NCBI RefSeq assembly: GCF_008039575.1
Contig: NZ_VDUY01000001.1
Coordinates: 372,001 to 436,000, forward strand
From: Zeimonas arvi
Lineage (GTDB): Bacteria > Pseudomonadota > Gammaproteobacteria > Burkholderiales > Burkholderiaceae_E
Length of the DNA stretch: 64,000 nt
Reading direction: 5' to 3'
Shown here piece after piece: positions 9,172 through 19,233 of this stretch. The translations under genes and the position numbers were made by a program. The notes beneath the pieces are model-generated. The model saw only the letters and a list, made by a program, of their open reading frames with translations, was not told where the DNA came from and searched no databases. The number at the start of each line of letters is the position of its first letter. Within the stretch, counting starts at the first letter, position 1.

Positions 9172-10191
9172 TCAGCCCGCCAGCCCCCTGACCGAATCGC
9201 GCACGACGAGCCTCACCGGCACGTCCACGCGGCGCGCGGAAGCGGACTTGCGGTCGACCTGATCCATCAGCAAGGCGACCGTGGCCTCGACCATCGGCGC
9301 CACCGCCTGCTCGACGGTGGTGAGGCGGTAGGAATCCCAGGCGGCCTGGGGCGCGTCGTCGAAACCGATCACCGACACGTCGTGGGGCACGCGCAGCCCG
9401 AGCTCGTGGCGCAGCGTGTCCATCACCGCGATCGCCATGTGATCGTTCGCCACGAAGAGCGCATCAGGCGGCCGGCCCGTCGAGAACAATCGTCTGGCCG
9501 CCTTGCGGGCCCCGTCGAAGCTGTAGTGGCCGACCGCGCGCCGGTAGCGGCTGACGCCATGGCGCGCCAGCTCCTCCCGGAAGCCCGCCTCGCGGTCGCG
9601 GCTGGTCGAGGTGTTCTCGAGCCCGGCCACGAAGGCGAGGTTCCGGTGGCCAGTGTCGAGCAGCGCGCGGGCGGCGATCCGGCCGCCCTCGACGTTGTCG
9701 GAGGCCACCGCGCTGACGTTGCCGATCGCGTCCACGCGATTGAAGAGCACGACCGGAACACCGATCCTCGCGCACTCCCGGGCGAGCGCCGACGACAGCG
9801 TCGCGCTGACCAGCACGATCCCGTCGACCTGGTACTGCATCAGCTGCTCGAGCAGGGCATCGGCGGCCTCGGTGTCGCTGATGAACAGCAGCAGGTGATA
9901 GCCGTCGCGCTGCAGCCGCTGCGACATCCGCTCGACGATGGCCGGATAGAACGGGTTCTCCAGGTAGGAGACGACCATCGCCACGATCCGCGAGCGGCGC
10001 GTGATCAGCGTGCGCGCGATCGCGTTCGGCCGGTAGCCGAGTTCCCGAGCCGCCTCGAACACGCGCTTGCGCGTCGCCTGGGCCACGCTGGCCCCCGGCG
10101 TGAACGCGCGGCTGACGGCCGACTGGCTGACGCCCGCCAGCAGCGCCACGTCGAGCGAAGTGACCGCGCCGTGCCGCCTGTCCCTGGCCAT
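9172..10191 (-). CDS. LacI family transcriptional regulator
   Basis: 339 residues: an N-terminal helix-turn-helix (about 9-60; DVALLAGVSQSAVSRAF then RKRVFEAARELGYRPN) and a periplasmic-binding-protein-like effector domain (about 68-335) with NPFYPAIVERMSQRL, DGIVLVSATLS, FVANDHMAIAVMD and VSVIGFDD. It is the last gene of the HpsN-like dehydrogenase/SDR operon and starts 11 bases past the SDR stop. A LacI-type operator (TTGCATACGTTTGCAA, 12369-12384) lies upstream of the first gene, so this protein is the likely local and self-regulating repressor. Its effector is probably the operon's substrate or a product. Confidence 0.93.
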   Translation of the reverse strand: MARDRRHGAVTSLDVALLAGVSQSAVSRAFTPGASVAQATRKRVFEAARELGYRPNAIARTLITRRSRIVAMVVSYLENPFYPAIVERMSQRLQRDGYHLLLFISDTEAADALLEQLMQYQVDGIVLVSATLSSALARECARIGVPVVLFNRVDAIGNVSAVASDNVEGGRIAARALLDTGHRNLAFVAGLENTSTSRDREAGFREELARHGVSRYRRAVGHYSFDGARKAARRLFSTGRPPDALFVANDHMAIAVMDTLRHELGLRVPHDVSVIGFDDAPQAAWDSYRLTTVEQAVAPMVEATVALLMDQVDRKSASARRVDVPVRLVVRDSVRGLAG

Positions 10192-10202
10192 GCCCGACGC
10201 GC

Positions 10203-10985
10203 TCAGGCCGCGGTCCAGCCGCCGTCGATCATCAGCGCCGAGCCGGTCACCATCGCCGAAGCGTCGCTGGCCAGGAAGAGCACCGCGCCCATGATGTCCT
10301 CGAGCCGACCGAAGCGGCCGAGCGCGATCCGCGGCGCGGCGTAGGCCACGAAGGCCGGGTCGGCCAGCATCGGCCGCGTCAGCTCGGTCTCGATGAAGGT
10401 CGGGCACAGCGAGTTCACGCGGATGCCGGCCGAGCCGAGCTCCCAGGCGAGCGCCTTCGTGAAGCCCTCGATCGCGTGCTTGGTCGCGCAGTACACGGTG
10501 CGGTTCAGTCCGCCCACGTGCCCCATCTGCGAGGAGACGTTGATCAGGCTGCCACCCCGGCCGCTCGCCAGCAGCGCCCGCGCCCACTCGCGCGCGACCC
10601 GGTAAGCCGCCTTCAGGTTCAGGTCGACGACCGCGTCGAGGTCCTCGTCGGAAGTCTCCGTCATCGGCTTCGGCCGATTGGTGCCCGCGTTGTTGACGAG
10701 GATCTCGAAGGGGCGCGCGCCGGCGAAGGCGCGGGTCACCGCGGCCGAATCGGTCACATCCAGCACCAGGGTGTCGGCGCGCCCGCCGCGGCCGCGGATC
10801 GCCTCGGCCAGCGCATCGAGGTCCGCCTGCGTGCGCGAGGCCAGCGTGAGCTCGGCGCCGGCGTCGGCCAGGGCCACCGCGGCGGCCAGGCCGATGCCGC
10901 GGCCCGCGCCGGTCACGAGCGCGCGCCGGCCGTCGAGCCGGAACGAAGGCGTGACCGGCAGCGCAGGCACGGCGGATGCCTTCAT
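10203..10985 (-). CDS. SDR family NAD(P)-dependent oxidoreductase
   Basis: 260 residues of the classical short-chain dehydrogenase family. Cofactor loop TGAGRGIG (25-32), NNAG (98-101), catalytic S151/S152 in INVSSQM, and Y165-x-x-x-K169 in YCATK are all present, with the C-terminal SDASAMVTGSALMIDGGW. Arg-51 after the second strand hints at NADP preference (weak inference). The gene lies between the HpsN-like dehydrogenase and the LacI regulator with short gaps on both sides and should act on an alcohol or ketone in the same pathway. Confidence 0.92.
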   Translation of the reverse strand: MKASAVPALPVTPSFRLDGRRALVTGAGRGIGLAAAVALADAGAELTLASRTQADLDALAEAIRGRGGRADTLVLDVTDSAAVTRAFAGARPFEILVNNAGTNRPKPMTETSDEDLDAVVDLNLKAAYRVAREWARALLASGRGGSLINVSSQMGHVGGLNRTVYCATKHAIEGFTKALAWELGSAGIRVNSLCPTFIETELTRPMLADPAFVAYAAPRIALGRFGRLEDIMGAVLFLASDASAMVTGSALMIDGGWTAA

Positions 10986-11002
10986 GGCCGACGCCCCGCG
11001 GC

Positions 11003-12325
11003 TCAATCGAGCGCCGGCACCGGCTGGTACCAGGGCACTTCGCCGCGATCGCCGTAGCGCCGCACCCTCAGGTTCGCCTGCTCGCCATGACCGGCGAAGT
11101 TCTCCATGTGACACAGCCGGGAGCAGTACTCGCCCACCAGCGTCGAGGCGGCGTCGGTCGTCACCCGCTGATAGGTGCAGGTCTTCAGGAACTTGCCGAC
11201 CCAAAGGCCGCCGGTGTAGCGCGCGTTGCGTCGGGTGGGCAGCGTGTGGTTGGTGCCGATGACCTTGTCGCCGAAGCTCACGTTGGTGCGCGGCCCGAGG
11301 AACAGCGCGCCGTAGTTGGTCATGTTCCGCAGGAAGAAGTCCGGATCGCGGGTCATCACCTGCACGTGCTCGAAGGCCAGCTCGTCGGCCTTCGCGAGCA
11401 GCTCCTCGCGCGTGTCGCAGACGATCACCTCGCCATGCTCGGCCCAGGACACGCGGGCGATGTCGGCGGTGGGCAGGATGCCGAGCTGCCGATCGACCTC
11501 GGCGATGGTCTCGCGCGCCAGCGCCTCGCTGTCGGTGAGCAGGATGGCCGGCGAGGTCGGCCCGTGCTCGGCCTGCCCGAGCAGGTCGACCGCGCACATC
11601 TCGGCATCGACCGAGTCGTCGGCGATCACCAGCGTCTCGGTGGGCCCCGCGAACAGGTCGATGCCCACGCGGCCGAAGAGCTGCCGCTTGGCCTCCGCCA
11701 CGAACATGTTGCCCGGGCCGACCAGCATGTCGACCGGCGCGATCGCCTTCGTGCCGATCGCCATGGCCGCGACCGCCTGCACGCCGCCCAGCGCGAGGAT
11801 CTCGTCGGCCCCGGCGAAATGCATGGCCGCCACGATCGCCGGATGCGGCTCGCCCTGGAAAGGCGGCGCGGTCGAAACGATCCGCTTCACGCCCGCCACC
11901 TTGGCGGTGAGCACGCTCATGTGCGCCGAGGCGATCATCGGGTACTTGCCGCCCGGCACGTAGCAGCCCACCGCGTTGACCGGGATGTGCCGGTGGCCGA
12001 GCACCACGCCCGGCATGGTCTCGACCTCGACGTCCGTCATCGACTCGCGCTGGATCCGCGCGAAGTTCCGGATCTGCTTCTGCGCGAAGCGGATGTCCTC
12101 GATCTCGCGCGCCGACAGCCGCCCGATCGCCTGCTCGATCTGCGCCTGCGAGAGCCGGAACTCCGAGGGGTCCCAGTTGTCGAACTTGCGCGAGTACTCG
12201 CGCACCGCCTCGTCGCCGCGCTTCTCGATGTCCGCGACGATCGCCTCGACCGTGGCGCGCACCTTGGCGTCCGCCTCGGAGATCGCCGCGGCATCCTTGC
12301 CGCGTTTCAGGTAACGGATTGCCAT
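11003..12325 (-). CDS. HisD-family dehydrogenase, HpsN-like (sulfopropanediol 3-dehydrogenase type)
   Basis: 440 residues of the histidinol dehydrogenase fold. All four zinc-ligand positions known from HisD are kept (Q251 and H254 in QAEHG, D353 in [11 protein letters not shown]413 in NFAGHG), and so is the catalytic pair E319-H320. Context argues against histidine synthesis: there is no other his gene, the partners are an SDR and a LacI regulator, and the regulator has an operator upstream. The sequence resembles HpsN proteins, which oxidise (R)-2,3-dihydroxypropane-1-sulfonate to sulfolactate in two NAD-dependent steps. The exact substrate remains unproven; another polyol is possible. The ATG at 12325 is preferred over an upstream extension running through the operator. 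Confidence 0.83.
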   Translation of the reverse strand: MAIRYLKRGKDAAAISEADAKVRATVEAIVADIEKRGDEAVREYSRKFDNWDPSEFRLSQAQIEQAIGRLSAREIEDIRFAQKQIRNFARIQRESMTDVEVETMPGVVLGHRHIPVNAVGCYVPGGKYPMIASAHMSVLTAKVAGVKRIVSTAPPFQGEPHPAIVAAMHFAGADEILALGGVQAVAAMAIGTKAIAPVDMLVGPGNMFVAEAKRQLFGRVGIDLFAGPTETLVIADDSVDAEMCAVDLLGQAEHGPTSPAILLTDSEALARETIAEVDRQLGILPTADIARVSWAEHGEVIVCDTREELLAKADELAFEHVQVMTRDPDFFLRNMTNYGALFLGPRTNVSFGDKVIGTNHTLPTRRNARYTGGLWVGKFLKTCTYQRVTTDAASTLVGEYCSRLCHMENFAGHGEQANLRVRRYGDRGEVPWYQPVPALD

Positions 12326-12368
12326 GTTGACTGCTCCTGCGAGTCGAGGCCCGGCCACTGCCAGCCCC

Positions 12369-12384
12369 GTTGCATACGTTTGCA
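12369..12384. promoter_or_regulatory. Probable LacI-family operator
   Basis: TTGCATACGTTTGCAA is a 16-bp near-perfect palindrome centred on CG, with one mismatched pair. This is the classic form of LacI/GalR-family operators. It lies 43 bases upstream of the HpsN-like gene start, and the operon it heads ends in a LacI-family gene. Confidence 0.75.
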
Positions 12385-12526
12385 AATCCGGATGTTAGCC
12401 ACGATCCGCCCAATCGGCAATACCAGCGCCTCCGCTGACCGCCAGGCCGGTGAGAGACTCGATCGGAGGGCCGCCGCGGGAGCGAAGCGACCCGCGCGAA
12501 CCCCCTCGCGCAAGCCGACCGCTCCA

Positions 12527-12720
12527 GGGCCGGCGGGCGGGCAGGCCGATGCCGGGCAGTGTGCAAGCCGCGCGCCACCGAAAGAAATCTCGCGGGACCC
12601 GCTCGTAGGGGCGAAGCCCCTTACGAGGCGGGTGCGAGATTTCGAGGTGGGCGAGGGAAGCCCCGCCAACGGCGGGGCCGCAGCACCCTGCCCGGCATCG
12701 GCCTGCCCGCCCGCCGGCCC
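12527..12720. repeat. 194-bp nested palindromic intergenic element
   Basis: This fills most of the 425-bp gap between pyk and the HpsN-like gene; the rest of the gap (12386-12526) shows nothing further. The outer arms, 12527-12559 and 12688-12720, are a perfect 33-bp inverted repeat. Inside them a second pair (GAAATCTCGC at 12584-12593 and GCGAGATTTC at 12634-12643) encloses a third imperfect pair (12597-12612 with 12616-12633). No gene is visible in it. As RNA it would fold into one long rod from either strand. It differs in sequence from the element at 5803-6357. Confidence 0.85.
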
Positions 12721-12750
12721 GGGCGCAAGCCGCACCCGGGGTCAGGCGGG

Positions 12751-14190
12751 TCAGTGGTGCTCGCCCACCCGCACGATCTTCAGCGTGTTCGTCCCCCCCG
12801 ACTTCCCGATCGGCTCCCCGATCGTCAGCACGATCAGGTCGCCCTTCTCCACGATGCCGGCCTCGAGCAGCTTCTGCTCGGCCTCGAGCAGCAGCGCCTC
12901 GCGCTCCTGCGCGTGGTAGTTCATCAGCAGCGGATGGACCTCGCGATACAGGCACATGCGCCGGCGGCTCGACTCGAGCGGAGTGAGCGCATAGATCGGC
13001 ACGCCGGAATCCAGCCGCGACATCCACAGCGCGGTCGAGCCCGACTCGGTCAGCGACACCACAGCCTTGACCTTCATGTGGTGGGCCACGAACAGCGCGC
13101 TCATCGCGATCGACTGGTCGATCCGCGAGAAGGTCCGGTGCAGGAAGGCGGCGTCGAAGGACACGATCTCGGAGCGGTCCGCCTCGACGCACACGCGGGC
13201 CATGGCCTCGATGGTCTCCACCGGATACTTGCCGGCCGCGGTCTCGGCCGACAGCATGACCGCGTCGGTGCCGTCGAGCACCGCGTTGGCCACGTCCGAC
13301 ACCTCCGCACGGGTCGGCACCGGCGCCTCGATCATCGACTCCATCATCTGGGTCGCGGTGATCGTGACCCGGTTCAGCTCCTTGGCCATGCGGATCATGC
13401 GTTTCTGCAGCGCCGGCACCGCGGCGTCGCCGACCTCGACCGCGAGGTCCCCGCGCGCCACCATGATGCAGTCGGAGGCCTTCAGGATCTCCTCGAGGTT
13501 GCCGATCGCCTCGTAGCGCTCGATCTTGGCGATCATCAGTGCCTTGCCGCCGGCGGCGCGCACCAGCTCGCGGGCCATGTACATGTCGGCCGCGTTCTTC
13601 GGGAAGGACACCGCGATGAAGTCCGCCTTGAAGGCGACCGCGGTCTTGATGTCCTCCATGTCCTTGGAGGTGAGCGCCGGCGCCGACAGCCCGCCGCCCT
13701 GGCGGTTGATGCCCTTGCGGTTGGACAGGGTGCCGCCCTGGGTGACGGTGCACTCGATGGTGGTCGCGGTGACCCGGTCGACCTTCATCATCATCCGGCC
13801 GTCGTTCAGCAGCAGCGTGTCGCCGGCCTTCACGTCGTTGACCAGCTCGGGGTAGTCCAGCCCCACCCTGCCCTGGTCGCCGAGCTCGCAGTCGATGTCG
13901 AAGGTGAAGCGGTCGCCGTCGACGAGCTCGACCTTGCCGTCGGCGAACTTGCCGACGCGGATCTTCGGGCCCTGCAAGTCGGCCAGCACGCCCACGCCGC
14001 GGCCGATCCGCTGGGCGGTCTCGCGGACCAGGTTGACGATCCGGGTGTGCTCGTCGGCCGTGCCGTGCGAAAAATTGACGCGAACCACGTCGACCCCGGC
14101 CCGCAGCATTCTCTCCAGGACAGCGGGGTCGCTCGACGCCGGGCCGAGCGTGGCGACGATCTTCGTGGCGCGGGGCGCGGGAGTGAACAT
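12751..14190 (-). CDS. pyk: Pyruvate kinase
   Basis: 479 residues; converts phosphoenolpyruvate and ADP to pyruvate and ATP. The N-terminal TKIVATLGPASSD, VRVNFSHGTADEH, the substrate-binding motif IMVARGDLAVEVG and ITATQMMESMIE are the classic pyruvate kinase signatures, and the C-terminal regulatory domain is complete. The ATG at 14190 is selected because conserved sequence starts a few residues in. It lies 114 bases after pgk on the same strand. Confidence 0.97.
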   Translation of the reverse strand: MFTPAPRATKIVATLGPASSDPAVLERMLRAGVDVVRVNFSHGTADEHTRIVNLVRETAQRIGRGVGVLADLQGPKIRVGKFADGKVELVDGDRFTFDIDCELGDQGRVGLDYPELVNDVKAGDTLLLNDGRMMMKVDRVTATTIECTVTQGGTLSNRKGINRQGGGLSAPALTSKDMEDIKTAVAFKADFIAVSFPKNAADMYMARELVRAAGGKALMIAKIERYEAIGNLEEILKASDCIMVARGDLAVEVGDAAVPALQKRMIRMAKELNRVTITATQMMESMIEAPVPTRAEVSDVANAVLDGTDAVMLSAETAAGKYPVETIEAMARVCVEADRSEIVSFDAAFLHRTFSRIDQSIAMSALFVAHHMKVKAVVSLTESGSTALWMSRLDSGVPIYALTPLESSRRRMCLYREVHPLLMNYHAQEREALLLEAEQKLLEAGIVEKGDLIVLTIGEPIGKSGGTNTLKIVRVGEHH

Positions 14191-14304
14191 TGAGGCGCAG
14201 CCTTGTCGTTGTGATGAAGCGGGTTTGCCGTTCATCCTACCCGAGAGGCCGCGCGCTGCGCATGACAAGGAAACGCCCCGGCGGGGCATCGCCCGCCGGG
14301 CGCG

Positions 14305-15483
14305 TCAGGCCCGCTCGGCCAGCGCCGCCACCGCGGGCAGTTCGCGCCCTTCGAGGAACTCGAGGAAGGCGCCGCCGCCGGTGGAGATGTAGCCGACCCG
14401 GTCGGTGACGCCGAACTTGGCGATCGCGGCCAGCGTGTCGCCGCCGCCGGCGATCGAGAAGCCCGGCGATCCGGCGATCGCGCGCGCCACCGCCTCGGTC
14501 CCCCTGGCGAAGGCATCGAACTCGAACACGCCCACCGGGCCGTTCCAGACGATGGTGCCGGCCTGCCCGAGGCGCTCGGCGAGCATCGCCGCGGTCTTCG
14601 GTCCGATATCGAGGATCAGGTCGTCGTCGGCCACCTCGGTCGCGGCCTTGATGGTGGCGGCAGCGCTGGCCGAGAACTCCTTGGCGCAGACGACGTCGAC
14701 CGGGATGGGCACCTGCGCGCCGCGCGCGGCCATCAGGTCGATGATCGCCTTCGCCTCGCCGGCCAGCTCGCGCTCGGCGAGCGATTTGCCGATCGGCAGG
14801 CCGGCCGCGAGCATGAAGGTGTTGGCGATGCCGCCGCCCACGATCAGCTGGTCGACCTTGGCCGCCAGCGACTTCAGGATCGTGAGCTTGGTCGAGACCT
14901 TGGAACCGGCCACGATCGCGGCCAGCGGCCGCTTCGGCTCGTGCAGCGCGCGGCCCAGCGCGTCGAGCTCGGCCGCCAGCAGCGGGCCGGCGCAGGCGAT
15001 CGGCGCGAACCTCGCGATGCCGTGCGTGGTGGCCTCGGCGCGGTGGGCGGTGCCGAAGGCGTCGTTCACGTAGACGTCGCACAGCGCGGCCATTTTGCGC
15101 GAAAGCGTCTCGTCGTTCTTCTTCTCGCCCTTGTTGACCCGGCAATTCTCGAGCAGCACCAGATCCCCCGGCGCCACCTGGAACCCGCCGTCGACCCAGT
15201 CGCGCACCAGCCTGACCTCCCGGCCGAGCAGCTCGCCCAGCCGCCGCGCCACCGGGGCGAGCGAGTCCTCGTCGCGCAGCTCGCCCTCGATGGGCCGGCC
15301 CAGGTGGGAGGTGATCATCACCGCCGCGCCGGCGTCGAGGCAGTGGCGGATGGCGGGCACCGAGGCGCGGATGCGGGTGTCGTCGGTGATCGCGCCGGCG
15401 TCGTCCTGCGGCACGTTCAGGTCGGCGCGGATGAACACCCGCTTGCCCTTCAGGTCCAGGTCTTCGAGTCGCTTGAATCGCAT
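14305..15483 (-). CDS. pgk: Phosphoglycerate kinase
   Basis: 392 residues; transfers phosphate between 1,3-bisphosphoglycerate and ADP. Motifs [11 protein letters not shown] (21-31 region), [43 protein letters not shown] and the C-terminal GGGDTLAAI and [13 protein letters not shown] are as in typical bacterial enzymes. It follows gap and a small gene on the minus strand, forming the usual gap-pgk-pyk order. Confidence 0.97.
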   Translation of the reverse strand: MRFKRLEDLDLKGKRVFIRADLNVPQDDAGAITDDTRIRASVPAIRHCLDAGAAVMITSHLGRPIEGELRDEDSLAPVARRLGELLGREVRLVRDWVDGGFQVAPGDLVLLENCRVNKGEKKNDETLSRKMAALCDVYVNDAFGTAHRAEATTHGIARFAPIACAGPLLAAELDALGRALHEPKRPLAAIVAGSKVSTKLTILKSLAAKVDQLIVGGGIANTFMLAAGLPIGKSLAERELAGEAKAIIDLMAARGAQVPIPVDVVCAKEFSASAAATIKAATEVADDDLILDIGPKTAAMLAERLGQAGTIVWNGPVGVFEFDAFARGTEAVARAIAGSPGFSIAGGGDTLAAIAKFGVTDRVGYISTGGGAFLEFLEGRELPAVAALAERA

Positions 15484-15491
15484 CGCATCAC

Positions 15492-15809
15492 TCACAGTTC
15501 GTGCAGCCTCTGCTCCAGCTCGACCAGCTCCCCGTCGTCGAGGAACTCGAGCGGATTGCGGCCATCGCGCGACAGCCAGTCGGCGAAGCCGGCCTCGCGG
15601 CCGTCGGACAGCCGGATCCGGGCGACATGGTCGATGCTGGCGCTGTCGACGAAGAAGACGAGGGTGGCGTCGCCAGCCTCGACCGCCCATTCGCCGACCG
15701 CCACGGAAACCAGCGGCCGGCCGGTGCCGGCGCGCCGCAGCGCCCGCGTGCCTGCCAGCAGCTCGCGGATCAGGGCCGCCGCTTCGGCGGCCGCCAGATG
15801 CCCCGCCAC
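15492..15809 (-). CDS. Uncharacterised small protein between gap and pgk
   Basis: About 105 residues, no signal peptide, no family I recognise. An Ala-rich helix ([17 protein letters not shown]) is followed by beta-rich sequence ([26 protein letters not shown], here split over two strands) and an acidic C-terminus ([16 protein letters not shown]). I chose the GTG at 15809, just after the gap stop with AGGTAA upstream; a TTG at 15839 would overlap the gap end by 23 bases. It sits tightly between gap and pgk (8 bases before pgk), so it is probably translated from the same mRNA. Function unknown. Confidence 0.6.
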   Translation of the reverse strand: MAGHLAAAEAAALIRELLAGTRALRRAGTGRPLVSVAVGEWAVEAGDATLVFFVDSASIDHVARIRLSDGREAGFADWLSRDGRNPLEFLDDGELVELEQRLHEL

Positions 15810-15816
15810 GCCGGGC

Positions 15817-16827
<1,011 letters not shown>

Positions 16828-16872
16828 GGCAGTTTTCCCGGGAGGTTGAATGGATTCGTTCGGAAGCGGCGC

Positions 16873-18945
16873 TCAGCCGGCGCGCCGGCGCAGGACCTCG
16901 CGCACCGTGTCGGCCACGTTCTCGGCGGTGAAGCCGAAGTGCTGGAACAGCGCGCCGGCAGGCGCCGACTCGCCGAAGGCGTCGATGCCCACGACCGCGT
17001 CGCAGCGGTACTTCCACCAGAAGTCGCTGACGCCGGCCTCGACCGCGACGCGCGGCAGCCCTTCGGGCAGCACCACGCTCTTCCAGGCGGTTTCCTGGCG
17101 ATCGAACACGGTGGTGGACGGCATGGAGACGATGCGCACCGCGATGCCATCGGCTGCCAGCAGCTCGCGCGCGGCCAGCGCGAGCCCGACTTCGGAGCCG
17201 GTGGCGATGATGACCGCCGCCGCCTCTTCGGCGTCGCGCAGCACGTAGCCACCACGGTGGATCGCGTCGACCTGACGCTCGGAGCGGGTCACGAAGGGCA
17301 CCGCCTGGCGCGAGAACAGCAGCGAGCTGGGGCCGTCGCGGCGCGAGATCGCCTCGGACCAGGCCACCACGCTCTCGACCGGATCGCAGGGCCGCCAGAG
17401 ATCCATGTTGGGAATCAGCCGCAGCGACGAGGCCTGCTCGACCGCCTGGTGGGTCGGGCCGTCCTCGCCCAGCCCGATCGAGTCGTGGGTGTAGACGTAG
17501 ACCACCCGCTGCTTCATCAGCGCCGCCATGCGCAGCGCGTTGCGCGCGTAGTCGGAGAAGGTTAGGAAGGTGCCGCCGTAGGGAATGAAGCCGCCGTGCA
17601 GGGCCATTCCGTTGAGGATGCCGCTCATGCCGAACTCGCGCACCCCGAAGTTGATGTGCCGGGCGTTGGCGAAGGACGCGTCGGCGCGCAGCGCGCCCGC
17701 GCCCTTGAAATCGGTCAGGTTGCTGCCGGTCAGGTCGGCCGAGCCCCCCACCAGTTCGGGAATGGCCGGCCCGAAGTGGTTCAGTGCGTTCTGCGAGGCC
17801 TTCCGGGTGGCGATGGCCTCGCCCTTGGCGAGCGCCTCGGCGAGCGCCGCCTCGAGCGCGTCGTCGAAGCTGGCCGGCAGCTCGCCGCGCATGCGGCGCT
17901 CGAATTCGGCGGCCTCGGCCGGGTGCTCGGCCGCATAGGCCTCGAACAGCTTCTGCCAGGTCTCCTCGCGCGCCGCGCCGGCTTCGCGGGCGTCCCAGGC
18001 CGCGTAGACGTCGGCAGGGACCTCGAAGGGCGCATGCGGCCAGCCGATGGCCGCGCGGGTGGCCGCGATCTCGTCCTTGCCCAGCGGCTCGCCGTGGGCC
18101 TTGGCCGAGTCGACGCGGTTCGGCGAGCCCTTTCCGATGTGCGTGCGGCACTGGATGAGCGTGGGCGCGAAGACGCCGTCGCGGCCGTTCGAGCCCCAGT
18201 CGCGGGCCATGGCGATGGCCGCGTCGAGCGCCTCGACGTCGTGCCCGTCGACGTCGGGGATCACGTGCCAGCCGTAGGCCTGGAAGCGGCGCGCGGTATC
18301 GTCGGAGAACCAGTGCCGCACCTGGCCGTCGATCGAGATCCCGTTGTCGTCGTACAGCACCACCAGCCTGGACAGTCTGAGCGTGCCGGCCAGCGAGCAG
18401 GCCTCGTGCGAGATGCCTTCCATCAGGCAGCCGTCGCCGGCGAAAGCCCAGGTGAAGTGGTCCACGACAGGGAAGCCGTCGCGGTTGAAGCGGTCGGCGA
18501 GGATCTTCTCCGACAGCGCCATGCCCACCGCGTTGGCCAGCCCCTGGCCGAGCGGCCCGGTGGTGGTCTCCACGCCGGGCGTGACGCCGACCTCGGGGTG
18601 CCCCGGCGTGCGCGAGTGCAGCTGGCGGAAGTTGCGCAGCTCGTCGACGGGCAGCGCGTAGCCGGTGAGATGCAGCAGCGAGTAGAGCAGCATCGAGCCG
18701 TGGCCGTTGGACAGCACGAAGCGGTCGCGATCGGCCCAGGCCGGGTTCGCCGGGTTGTGCCTGAGGTGGCGCGACCACAGCGCGACGGCGACCTCGGCCA
18801 TGCCCATCGGCATGCCGGGGTGCCCCGAGTTGGCCTGCTGGACAGCATCCATGGACAGCGCGCGGATCGCGTTGGCCATCGCCGAGGCCGGAACGCCCCC
18901 CGGAGACTGGCGGTTCGACTGGTCTGCGCGTTCGGAGTTGCCCAT
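16873..18945 (-). CDS. tkt: Transketolase
   Basis: 690 residues; a thiamine-diphosphate enzyme moving two-carbon units in the pentose phosphate pathway. Visible signatures are [13 protein letters not shown], the ThDP motif beginning [13 protein letters not shown] with [23 protein letters not shown] (active site) and the C-terminal [16 protein letters not shown]. The ATG at 18945 gives the standard N-terminus. It heads the minus-strand tkt-gap-pgk-pyk run and is divergent from the polyamine gene at 19234. A TAGAAT box (19042-19047 read on the minus strand) may be its -10 element, but the -35 is not clear. Confidence 0.97.
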   Translation of the reverse strand: MGNSERADQSNRQSPGGVPASAMANAIRALSMDAVQQANSGHPGMPMGMAEVAVALWSRHLRHNPANPAWADRDRFVLSNGHGSMLLYSLLHLTGYALPVDELRNFRQLHSRTPGHPEVGVTPGVETTTGPLGQGLANAVGMALSEKILADRFNRDGFPVVDHFTWAFAGDGCLMEGISHEACSLAGTLRLSRLVVLYDDNGISIDGQVRHWFSDDTARRFQAYGWHVIPDVDGHDVEALDAAIAMARDWGSNGRDGVFAPTLIQCRTHIGKGSPNRVDSAKAHGEPLGKDEIAATRAAIGWPHAPFEVPADVYAAWDAREAGAAREETWQKLFEAYAAEHPAEAAEFERRMRGELPASFDDALEAALAEALAKGEAIATRKASQNALNHFGPAIPELVGGSADLTGSNLTDFKGAGALRADASFANARHINFGVREFGMSGILNGMALHGGFIPYGGTFLTFSDYARNALRMAALMKQRVVYVYTHDSIGLGEDGPTHQAVEQASSLRLIPNMDLWRPCDPVESVVAWSEAISRRDGPSSLLFSRQAVPFVTRSERQVDAIHRGGYVLRDAEEAAAVIIATGSEVGLALAARELLAADGIAVRIVSMPSTTVFDRQETAWKSVVLPEGLPRVAVEAGVSDFWWKYRCDAVVGIDAFGESAPAGALFQHFGFTAENVADTVREVLRRRAG

Positions 18946-19087
18946 GCCTCGGTCCTTGGTCGGGAGAAGGAGTCGGCGCCATCCGGCACCGGGAATCGGC
19001 GCCGCCCGGCACACGCCTCGACGCGCGAATCCAAACCGGCGATTCTACCAAAGGGGCCATGGCCGTGACTGTGGCGCGACACACGGA

Positions 19088-19102
19088 TTTGATAGAATCA
19101 AA
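19088..19102. promoter_or_regulatory. AT-rich palindrome with possible -10 box in the tkt/speDE intergenic region
   Basis: TTTGATAGAATCAAA is a perfect palindrome (6-bp arms, 3-bp centre) in a very GC-rich background. It contains TAGAAT (19093-19098), a plausible -10 hexamer reading toward the SpeD-SpeE gene. No good -35 is seen at 16-18 bases, so it may be a promoter, an operator, or both. Confidence 0.35.
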
Positions 19103-19233
19103 AGTTTTTGGGGCCCGCCCAGGAATCGGCTTGTCGGCGGCGGGCCCACCACCTTTCCATTGGTCCGGCATATCGGCGCGGCGTCATGCCTGCGGCGAGC
19201 GGGCTAGGAAACCAGGACGGGGTTGGTCGAAAC

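Noticed and set aside
11003..12325. Histidinol dehydrogenase of histidine biosynthesis
   Set aside because: Neighbours, the LacI operator and resemblance to HpsN point to a catabolic role. This could be reversed if no other hisD exists in the genome.
12751..14190. Phosphoglycerate kinase and pyruvate kinase as Calvin-cycle copies
   Set aside because: There is no RuBisCO or phosphoribulokinase gene in the window; they look like the housekeeping glycolytic/gluconeogenic set.
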